The notes under the pieces are model-generated. The model saw only the letters and a program-made list of their open reading frames with translations, was not told the origin of the DNA and did not search any database. A stretch of DNA of 5,309 bases from positions 1 through 5,309 of the forward strand of contig DFJD01000075.1 of assembly GCA_002372875.1 (NCBI GenBank), in the 5' to 3' direction. Shown here in pieces: positions 1-5,309 of the stretch; position 1 is the first letter of the stretch, and the number at the start of each line of letters is the position of its first letter. The translations under genes were made by a program, and so were the position numbers. The stretch comes from Clostridiales bacterium UBA3680. GTDB taxonomy: Bacteria; Bacillota; Clostridia; Lachnospirales; CAG-274.

Positions 1-183
1 TTTACTGCGCAAAAGCCGGGCTGCGCCCGTCCGCATCTATCTTTGCGGTGCAATGTCAGCACTTTTGCTGTGCAAAAGCCGGGCTGCGCCCGTCCGCATC
101 AATCTTTGCGGTGCAATGTCAGCACTTTTGCTGCGCAAAAGCCCGGCAAAGCCTGTCCGCATCTATCTTTGCGGTGCAATGTC
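1..183. repeat. 63-bp tandem repeat array, about 2.8 copies
   Basis: Three head-to-tail copies with an exact 63-bp period lie at 5-67, 68-130 and 131-183, the last being partial. Copies 1 and 2 differ at only two positions. Copy 3 differs from copy 1 at five positions, all in one small hairpin, and then diverges after 183. The unit is about 59% G+C by my count, clearly above the neighbouring dnaE. Each unit holds a small hairpin (cgggc-tgc-gcccg at 17-29 in copy 1), and each unit junction forms another (cttttgc, 3-nt loop, gcaaaag, at 62-78 and 125-141). Bases 1-4 (ttta) resemble the tttg that ends a unit, so the array probably continues upstream of the window. This is probably an intergenic palindromic repeat family of REP or MITE type. 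Whether it occurs elsewhere in the genome cannot be seen here. Confidence 0.9.
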
Positions 184-201
184 CAAGCTCCCACTGAATT
201 G

Positions 202-219
202 GGAATTGCTTGCAATTCC
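202..219. repeat. Perfect 18-bp palindrome (hairpin) upstream of dnaE
   Basis: The arms ggaattgc and gcaattcc are perfect reverse complements separated by tt. In RNA this would fold as a short stem with a small loop. It lies just after the 63-bp array and 92 bp before the dnaE start. There is no U run after it, so it is not a convincing terminator. It may be part of a dispersed palindromic element or a structured leader. Confidence 0.7.
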
Positions 220-237
220 GTTGGTTATGAGTATGTA

Positions 238-255
238 GCAGAAATTTATTTCTGC
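238..255. repeat. Second perfect 18-bp palindrome upstream of dnaE
   Basis: The arms gcagaaat and atttctgc are perfect reverse complements around tt, the same 8-2-8 geometry as the palindrome at 202-219. The two are separated by 18 bp. The flanks (ttatgagtat on the left, atacgaatatcat on the right) show weak, interrupted complementarity that could lengthen the stem. There is no T-rich tail, so a terminator role is unlikely. Confidence 0.7.
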
Positions 256-311
256 GGAATACGAATATCATTGACAGGAAAATCAGTATAACGCCAAGAA
301 AGGAGAAAATT

Positions 312-3300
312 ATGGAAACGACAAAACCCTTTGTTCATTTGCATGTTCATACCGAATATTCCCTTTTAGACGGTTCCGCAAGAATAAAAAAGCTTGTGGA
401 AAGGGCAAAGGAACTGAATATGAACGCCCTTGCCATAACCGACCACGGAGCAATGTATGCAGCTGTCGATTTCTACAAGGAATGTAAAAAAGTGGGGATA
501 AAACCCATAATCGGCTGCGAAATATATGTTGCCAATACAAATCGTTTTGATAAAGAAAAGAGCGAAGATAATTTTTATTATCATCTGATTTTACTTGCAA
601 AGGATATGAAGGGCTATGAAAACCTTATAAAAATAGTTTCCTATTCCTGGACAGAGGGCTATTATTATAAACCGAGAGCCGATATGGAGCTTCTTGAAAA
701 ATATCACGATGGTCTTATTGCCACAAGTGCATGTCTTGCAGGACCTGTTGCCAAGACATATCTGAGGGAAGGGTATGAGCGGGCAAAAGCTGTGGCTGTT
801 AAATATTCCGAAATTTTCGGAGAAGATAATTTTTATCTTGAACTTCAAGACCATGGTATACCTCAACAGAAGGAGGTAAATAGGGCACTTTTGCTTATGC
901 ATACCGAAACGGGACTCCCCCTTATATGTTCAAACGATTCGCATTATATAAATGCCTCGGATTCGGCTGCTCATGAGCTTCTTTTGTGTGTTCAAACGGG
1001 TACCACGATAAACGATCCCAACAGGATGAGATACGAACCCGAAAAATTCTACTTAAAAAGTCCGGAAGAAATGTACGAGCTTTTTTCCTACGCTCCACAG
1101 GCATGCGAAAACACCGTTAAAATTGCCGAACGCTGTAATGTGGATTTTGAATTTCACAATTATAAATTGCCGAAATTTAATGTACCCGACGGAAAAACAG
1201 GGGAGGAATATTTGCGTTTCCTCTGTGAGAAGGGGCTTAAACAAAGATATCAAAATATTACTTCCGAGCTTGAAAAAAGGCTTGATTACGAGCTGAATGT
1301 TATTTCTCAAATGGGGTTTGTTGATTATTTCCTTATCGTGTCCGATTTTATTGCTTTTGCAAAAAGCAAGGGCATACCCGTAGGCCCCGGAAGAGGATCC
1401 GCCGCAGGCTCGATCGTTGCATATACGCTAAAAATAACCGATATAGATCCCATGGCTTACGACCTCATTTTTGAAAGATTTCTGAATAAGGAAAGAGTAT
1501 CCATGCCGGATATAGATATTGATTTCTGTTATAAAAGAAGACAGGAAGTCATAGATTATGTCAAGGAAAAATACGGCACCGATCAGGTTTCGCAGATCAT
1601 AACCTTCGGAACGATGAAGGCGAAAAACGCCGTAAGAGATGTGGGAAGGGTTCTTGAGATCCCATATTCCGATGTTGACAAAATAGCCAAGCTTATCCCA
1701 TTAAGGAACTTCTCGCCTACAATAGAAAATGCTTTGAAAGTTAATGAAAAATTTGACAAGCTCTACAGAGAAAGTCTTGAATGTAAGCTTCTTACCGATA
1801 CAGCCATCACCTTGCAAAGACAACCAAGAACAGGGGCTGACAAGGCGATCAGTGCCATTTTAAGAGAAGCATCGCGAAAAACGGGAGCTTCCGAGGATAT
1901 GGTAAACACCGTAACCGAATTTGTTCCGAATACAATTCCCGTTACCCTCCATAATACCTTGGGTATCGTAAAGGAGTTTAAGAGTGTTTATGAGTCCGAT
2001 GATACCGCAAAGGAAATAATAGATATGGCAATGCAGCTTGAAAATCTTCCTCGTAATGCTTCGACCCATGCCGCAGGAGTGATCATTTCCGACAGACCCG
2101 TTATGGACTATGTTCCCCTCTACAGAAACAGTAAAGACGGTGCAGTATCAACGCAGTACGTTATGACTACCTGTGAAGAACTGGGTCTGCTTAAAATGGA
2201 CTTTCTCGGATTACGTACCCTTACGGTAATAGATGATACCCTCAAAGCTGTTAAGGAAAGCACGGGCAGAGAAATTTCTCTTTCCGATATAGACTATAAC
2301 GATAAAGCAGTATATGAGCTTATTTCCTCGGGCAAGACATTGGGAGTTTTTCAGCTTGAAAGCCCCGGAATGACCTCCTTTATGAAGGAACTGAAGCCGG
2401 GCAATATAGATGACATTATAGCAGGTATCTCTCTTTACAGACCCGGACCTATGGATTTTATACCGAAATATTTGAACGGAAAAAACTCTTCGGGTGCCAT
2501 CGTGTACGATCATCCCCTGCTTGAACCTATATTAAAATCAACCTATGGCTGTATGGTGTATCAGGAACAGGTAATGCAAATCTTCCAAAAGCTCGGAGGC
2601 TACTCACTCGGACGCTCCGATTTGGTTCGCCGTGCAATGTCGAAGAAGAAAGCGGATGTGCTTGCAATGGAAAGAGAGGCATTTGTGCACGGAAACGAAG
2701 AGGTTTGCGGCTGTGTAAAAAACGGTGTTTCCGAAAAAATTGCCAATAAGATATTTGATGAGATGATGGACTTTGCCTCTTACGCCTTCAATAAATCTCA
2801 TGCGGCAGGATATGCGGTCGTGGCAATACAAACGGCATATCTGAAAGCTCACTATCCCGCACAGTTTATGGCAGCTGTCATTTCAAGCGTTAAGGAAGAC
2901 ACTGCAAAGCTTGTAAAATACATAGAAGATTGCAAAGAGATGGGAATAAAAGTTCTTCCGCCGGATATAAACGAAAGTATGTCTGATTTTACGGTGGTAA
3001 ACGGTAACATTCGCTTTGGACTTTCCGCAATAAAAGCCGTGGGAGAGGGAAATATCAGGTCAATAATAGATGCCAGAATAAAACTCGGAAAATTTGAATC
3101 TCTTACTCAATTTTTGAATACCGTTTCGCAAGGCATAAATTCCAGGTGCATAGAGTCACTTATAGAAGCGGGCTGTTTTGATTCTCTCGGAGGCAACAGA
3201 AGACAGTATTTGTTGATGTTTAAAAGTATATATTCGGGACTTTCTTCGCAAAGAAAGAATGTCAGCGCGGGACAACTCTCGCTTTTCGAAATGGAAGGAA

Positions 3301-3998
3301 TGGAGGAGGACTATTCCGATAATTTGCCAAACATTGAAGACTTCGAACTTTCCGAAAAGCTTTCAAGAGAGAGGGCAGTGCTTGGAATTTACCTCTCCGA
3401 CCACCCCATAAGAAAATACATAAAGCTTATAAATCGCTATGCTTCAAATACAACCGCTGATTTTCCCTCAAATCCCGATGAAATACTTCAGGAGGATAAA
3501 ATAAAGGATGGTATGCCCGTTACCGTAGGTGGGATTTTGACCGTCGTAACGAATAAGACAACAAGAAAGGGCGATTTGATGGCATTTGCTACCGTAGAAG
3601 ATGTTTACGGCTCTGTAGAGGCTCTTGTTTTTCCGGAAGTTTATAAACAGTTCCACTCATTTCTCGAAGAGGAAAACATTGTTGTTATAAGCGGAACGGC
3701 ACAGGTTTCAGATGATAACGGGTCAAAAATAATCGCAAAAAAAATAATTCCTTACCAACAGCTTGAGCTTGCGGCAAAGCCTCAAAAGACATTGTGGCTT
3801 AAGGCAAACGATGAGGCTGAAGTTACGGAAATTGAAAGATTTATTTCTCCTTTTATGAACGGGGATGTTTCTGTAATAATCTACAATGCGGCAAAAAAGG
3901 AAAAGTTGACATCTTCAAGAAAAATGGCGTTAACAGACGAATTGTTTGTAAAGTTGCAGTCAAAATTCGGCGATAAAAATGTTGTCTTAAAAGGTTGA
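312..3998 (+). CDS. dnaE: DNA polymerase III subunit alpha (DnaE)
   Basis: Catalytic subunit of a C-family replicative DNA polymerase, cytoplasmic, 1228 aa. The ATG at 312 follows AAAGGAG (299-305) by 6 nt. The N-terminal PHP domain (about 5-275) keeps what look like all nine metal ligands: H11, H13, D20, H45, E70, H91, C141, D209 and H211. The palm has GPGRGSAAGS (358-367) and the catalytic aspartates D400 and D402 (PDIDIDF), with the third, D630, in KMDFLGLRTLT. The fingers carry RPGPMD (710-715), YQEQVMQ (750-756) and FNKSHAAGYA (826-835). A helix-hairpin-helix region (about 881-920), a clamp-binding QLSLF (988-992), an OB fold (about 1068-1145) and a C-terminal domain ending NVVLKG follow. 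Clostridial relatives are usually about 1150-1180 aa. The excess lies between D402 and D630 (228 residues, against 152 between the matching residues of E. coli), where the thumb region appears duplicated (about 433-506 and 508-581). The reading frame is intact. Clostridia usually also carry PolC, which is not in this window. Confidence 0.97.
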   Translation: METTKPFVHLHVHTEYSLLDGSARIKKLVERAKELNMNALAITDHGAMYAAVDFYKECKKVGIKPIIGCEIYVANTNRFDKEKSEDNFYYHLILLAKDMKGYENLIKIVSYSWTEGYYYKPRADMELLEKYHDGLIATSACLAGPVAKTYLREGYERAKAVAVKYSEIFGEDNFYLELQDHGIPQQKEVNRALLLMHTETGLPLICSNDSHYINASDSAAHELLLCVQTGTTINDPNRMRYEPEKFYLKSPEEMYELFSYAPQACENTVKIAERCNVDFEFHNYKLPKFNVPDGKTGEEYLRFLCEKGLKQRYQNITSELEKRLDYELNVISQMGFVDYFLIVSDFIAFAKSKGIPVGPGRGSAAGSIVAYTLKITDIDPMAYDLIFERFLNKERVSMPDIDIDFCYKRRQEVIDYVKEKYGTDQVSQIITFGTMKAKNAVRDVGRVLEIPYSDVDKIAKLIPLRNFSPTIENALKVNEKFDKLYRESLECKLLTDTAITLQRQPRTGADKAISAILREASRKTGASEDMVNTVTEFVPNTIPVTLHNTLGIVKEFKSVYESDDTAKEIIDMAMQLENLPRNASTHAAGVIISDRPVMDYVPLYRNSKDGAVSTQYVMTTCEELGLLKMDFLGLRTLTVIDDTLKAVKESTGREISLSDIDYNDKAVYELISSGKTLGVFQLESPGMTSFMKELKPGNIDDIIAGISLYRPGPMDFIPKYLNGKNSSGAIVYDHPLLEPILKSTYGCMVYQEQVMQIFQKLGGYSLGRSDLVRRAMSKKKADVLAMEREAFVHGNEEVCGCVKNGVSEKIANKIFDEMMDFASYAFNKSHAAGYAVVAIQTAYLKAHYPAQFMAAVISSVKEDTAKLVKYIEDCKEMGIKVLPPDINESMSDFTVVNGNIRFGLSAIKAVGEGNIRSIIDARIKLGKFESLTQFLNTVSQGINSRCIESLIEAGCFDSLGGNRRQYLLMFKSIYSGLSSQRKNVSAGQLSLFEMEGMEEDYSDNLPNIEDFELSEKLSRERAVLGIYLSDHPIRKYIKLINRYASNTTADFPSNPDEILQEDKIKDGMPVTVGGILTVVTNKTTRKGDLMAFATVEDVYGSVEALVFPEVYKQFHSFLEEENIVVISGTAQVSDDNGSKIIAKKIIPYQQLELAAKPQKTLWLKANDEAEVTEIERFISPFMNGDVSVIIYNAAKKEKLTSSRKMALTDELFVKLQSKFGDKNVVLKG
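1608..2054 (+). other. Putative tandem duplication of the DnaE thumb region
   Basis: Residues 433-506 (copy A, 1608-1829) and 508-581 (copy B, 1833-2054) align at a nearly constant offset of 75-76. Paired landmarks are GTMKAKNAV/GADKAISAI, R442 and R446 with R518 and R522, P463/P539, T470/T545, L475/L550, F481/F556, Y485/Y560, K492/K567, D496/D571, A498/A573, L501/L576 and P505-R506/P580-R581. Identity over 466-512 is about 12 of 47. The first half of copy A (AVRDVGRVLE, DVDKIAKLIP) and the second half of copy B (IIDMAMQLENLPR, then ASTHAAG) match the usual DnaE consensus. The two inner halves are the divergent ones. This is what a tandem duplication would leave if one composite thumb stays functional. 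The alignment was made by eye. Confidence 0.7.
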
Positions 3999-4023
3999 TA
4001 AATTCACATTGTCGATGTATAAT
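3995..4023 (+). promoter_or_regulatory. Sigma-A-type promoter overlapping the dnaE stop codon
   Basis: The -35 TTGATA (3995-4000) contains the TGA stop codon of dnaE. It is separated by 17 bp from a perfect -10 TATAAT (4018-4023). Transcription would start near 4030-4032, giving a leader of about 40 nt before the membrane-protein gene. No terminator hairpin lies between dnaE and this promoter, so readthrough from dnaE could also feed the downstream pair. The match is better than chance would normally give in a 73-bp gap, but no experimental start is known. Confidence 0.75.
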
Positions 4024-4052
4024 GTCTTTTGACCGATGTAAATATTCGATAC

Positions 4053-4056
4053 GGAG
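4053..4056 (+). promoter_or_regulatory. Distant Shine-Dalgarno for the DUF624 gene
   Basis: GGAG is the only ribosome-binding-like sequence before the ATG at 4072, but the gap is 15 nt, well beyond the usual 5-9. An in-frame TAA at 4063-4065 rules out any longer form, and the conserved N-terminus begins at 4072. The A/T-rich stretch between them may compensate or may reduce initiation. Confidence 0.45.
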
Positions 4057-4071
4057 ATGAAATAATTATTT

Positions 4072-4719
4072 ATGGATAAATTTTTGGGACTTGACAGTAA
4101 GTTTTATAAAATAGGAACATGGCTCGGTGATATGGCTGTGCTTGTTTTTTTGTGGTTTTTATGCTCCATACCCTTGTTTACCTTCGGAGCGAGCACAACG
4201 GCGGTGTATTATGTCACTACCAGACAGCTTTCTCAAAAAGAGGGATATATAAGCGGAGATTTTTTTAAAAGCTTTAAAACCAACTTTATAACTGCCACCG
4301 CGGTAACCGTTTTGTTCTTATGTATGTTTTATGCGGAATATATAAACATAAGCAATATGAGCAAAAGCTCGATAGTTTATCCTTTGCAGTTTTTTGTGGT
4401 TTATGAGCTTACGGCAACTCTTTGCTTTGCTTTTCCCTTGCTGTCAAGGTTCGATTTTAAGTTTTGGAAGCTTCTTTCAATGTCATTTATGATGGCAAAC
4501 AGACATTTTCTGACCTCTTTTACTTGTGTGCTTTTTCTGTTTGTCTTTGTATACTTTATGTATGTTATAACGGCTCCTTTTTACATTTACCCCATATTTA
4601 TGATGGTGTTTATGGCAGCCTACGCCCCTCTTACATCAATGATGTTTATGAAGGTGTTCAGGAAATATGAGCCTACGCTGGATGTGGACAAAGAGGATAA
4701 TTTTTCCGTGGAAGAATAG
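4072..4719 (+). CDS. YesL/DUF624-family integral membrane protein
   Basis: The 215-aa protein has about five hydrophobic helices (roughly 19-40, 72-92, 101-122, 147-170 and 171-192). It has a short polar N-terminus and an acidic C-terminal tail (about 199-215, VDKEDNFSVEE). Its N-terminal pattern fits the DUF624/YesL family: an FYKIGTWLGD start, then an aromatic helix ending in SIPLFTFGASTTAVYYV (32-48) and FFKSFKTNF (64-72). YesL of Bacillus subtilis sits in a rhamnogalacturonan-use gene cluster, and relatives often accompany sugar ABC transporters or sensor kinases, but no biochemical function is established. No such partner is visible here. The gene has its own promoter overlapping the end of dnaE and is followed 9 bp later by the HD-domain gene, so the two probably form one transcript. 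The family call is from remembered consensus. Confidence 0.85.
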   Translation: MDKFLGLDSKFYKIGTWLGDMAVLVFLWFLCSIPLFTFGASTTAVYYVTTRQLSQKEGYISGDFFKSFKTNFITATAVTVLFLCMFYAEYINISNMSKSSIVYPLQFFVVYELTATLCFAFPLLSRFDFKFWKLLSMSFMMANRHFLTSFTCVLFLFVFVYFMYVITAPFYIYPIFMMVFMAAYAPLTSMMFMKVFRKYEPTLDVDKEDNFSVEE

Positions 4720-4724
4720 GTGAG
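4718..4724 (+). promoter_or_regulatory. Ribosome binding site of the HD-domain gene
   Basis: AGGTGAG overlaps the TAG stop codon (4717-4719) of the membrane-protein gene and stands 4 nt before the ATG at 4729. This favours ATG 4729 over the in-frame GTG at 4720, which would lie inside the site itself. The overlap with the upstream stop suggests translational coupling. Confidence 0.65.
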
Positions 4725-4728
4725 ATAT

Positions 4729-5253
4729 ATGAAAAACGCCATAGGTTCAAGGGTGGATCTGAACAACAGAGATATAGAATATACTTCGGAATTTTTAAGC
4801 TATATTGAGGATCTTCTTGAACACAGTTACGTAAAAAAACTAAAAAGGGTAGACCAGCATAAGGGAACAACACGGTTTCAGCACTGTATAAACGTTTCCT
4901 ATTACAGCTACAGAATAGCTCTTGTAATTGGAGCAGATCCCCAAAAAAGTGCAAGAGCGGGGCTTTTGCACGATCTTTTCTGGTATGACTGGCATTGTAA
5001 AAAAACTCCTCAGCTTCATGCCTATTTTCATCCTCGTCTTGCCCTTAAAAATGCAAGAAAAATTACTTCTCTCTCCTTTGAAGAGGAGGATGCGATAATA
5101 AATCACATGTGGCCCTTATCTTTCGGCTTTCCGAAAACAAGGGTATCCTATGCGGTCACCTTTGCGGACAAATACTCCGCCGCCCTTGAAGTAGGGTATA
5201 ATTGGGGAAGCTTTTTCGGCAGAAAGCTTTCGGGTATTTTATGGAACCACTGA
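4729..5253 (+). CDS. HD-domain protein, putative phosphohydrolase
   Basis: The 174-aa cytoplasmic protein belongs to the HD superfamily of metal-dependent phosphohydrolases. Candidate metal ligands are H52 (FQHCINVSYYS), H81-D82 (AGLLHDLFWYDWH) and D147 (TFADKYSA). H101 (FHPRLAL) and H126 (INHMWPL) are suitably placed to complete a two-metal site. It has no signal peptide or membrane segment. The pattern of an N-terminal helix (DLLEHSYVKKLK), the HD core and HMWPL resembles a family of small HD proteins common in Clostridia, whose substrate is unknown to me. It lacks the RelA/SpoT synthetase, GGDEF or HD-GYP signatures, so a nucleotide second-messenger role should not be assumed. The start at 4729 is preferred on its ribosome binding site; the alternative GTG at 4720 would add three residues. 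It begins 9 bp after the DUF624 gene and is probably co-translated with it. The length looks complete. Confidence 0.85.
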   Translation: MKNAIGSRVDLNNRDIEYTSEFLSYIEDLLEHSYVKKLKRVDQHKGTTRFQHCINVSYYSYRIALVIGADPQKSARAGLLHDLFWYDWHCKKTPQLHAYFHPRLALKNARKITSLSFEEEDAIINHMWPLSFGFPKTRVSYAVTFADKYSAALEVGYNWGSFFGRKLSGILWNH

Positions 5254-5266
5254 TTAATTAACAAAC

Positions 5267-5306
5267 TAAGGAAGTCCCCCGCTTCAAAAGCGGGGGTGCT
5301 TACTTA
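5267..5306 (+). terminator. Terminator-like G+C-rich hairpin after the HD gene
   Basis: A perfect 9-bp stem, cccccgctt (5276-5284) with aagcggggg (5288-5296), closes a 3-nt loop 22 bp after the stop codon. Outer pairing continues with aag (5272-5274)/ctt (5299-5301) and taag (5267-5270)/ctta (5303-5306), interrupted by small mismatches. The downstream tail has few Ts (tgcttacttaaaa), and the minus-strand tail is no better, so intrinsic termination may be weak. It could instead be the hairpin end of an IS200/IS605-like element just beyond the window. Confidence 0.55.
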
Positions 5307-5309
5307 AAA

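Noticed and set aside
1..183. CRISPR array
   Set aside because: The whole 63-bp period is repeated with no variable spacers between constant repeats, and no cas gene is present.
43..291. Open frames (82 and 61 aa) across the upstream repeats, encoding a 21-residue repeat
   Set aside because: They exist because the 63-bp unit is a multiple of three and lacks stops. The starts (TTG at 43, ATG at 53) have no ribosome binding site. The product is just the DNA repeat translated, running on into palindromic sequence.
271..292. dnaE promoter from TTGACA (271-276) and TATAAC (287-292)
   Set aside because: The boxes are only 10 bp apart. At 17 bp from TTGACA the sequence is not -10-like, and no -35 box stands 17 bp before TATAAC. 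The real dnaE promoter is probably further upstream.
1740..1960. Frameshift, intein or assembly error as the cause of the extra dnaE length
   Set aside because: The frame stays open with unchanged codon style. There are no intein end residues or splicing motifs, and the extra residues themselves resemble the neighbouring thumb sequence, fitting duplication better.
310..3656. Minus-strand open frames inside dnaE (60-103 aa)
   Set aside because: They are scattered, show no ribosome binding sites or family-like sequence, and lie opposite a well-conserved gene.
4720..4728. GTG at 4720 as the start of the HD-domain gene
   Set aside because: It lies inside the AGGTGAG ribosome binding site and has no site of its own at normal spacing; ATG 4729 is better placed.
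4464..4954. Additional frames overlapping the DUF624 and HD genes on both strands
   Set aside because: They are shadows of the two real genes, without recognisable domains or start signals.

Overview
The window looks like chromosomal DNA from a low-to-moderate G+C member of the Clostridia, most likely an Oscillospiraceae/Ruminococcaceae-type gut anaerobe. This is inferred from heavy use of ATA, AGA and AGG codons, AGGAG-type ribosome binding sites, a sigma-A-like TTGATA/TATAAT promoter, and a DUF624 (YesL-type) membrane protein. The species cannot be fixed from the sequence. All three genes are on the + strand.

Positions 1-311 are non-coding. They hold a G+C-rich tandem array of a 63-bp unit (two near-identical copies and a third, partial one) that probably continues past the left edge. 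Two perfect 18-bp palindromes follow, then the ribosome binding site of dnaE. Positions 312-3998 encode the alpha subunit of DNA polymerase III (dnaE, 1228 aa). All expected domains, the three catalytic aspartates, an apparently complete PHP metal site and a consensus clamp-binding peptide (QLSLF) are visible. It is about 75 residues longer than expected between the second and third catalytic aspartates. The extra length looks like an ancient tandem duplication of the thumb region, which is the most interesting observation here.

No terminator follows dnaE. Instead a near-consensus promoter begins inside its last codons and stop codon and should drive a two-gene unit: a five-helix YesL/DUF624-type membrane protein (4072-4719), then a small HD-domain putative phosphohydrolase (4729-5253) whose ribosome binding site overlaps the preceding stop codon. 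The tight spacing suggests co-translation of the pair; their joint function is unknown. The window ends with a strong G+C-rich hairpin (5276-5296, with extended outer pairing) that is either a terminator with a poor U tract or the hairpin end of a small mobile element.
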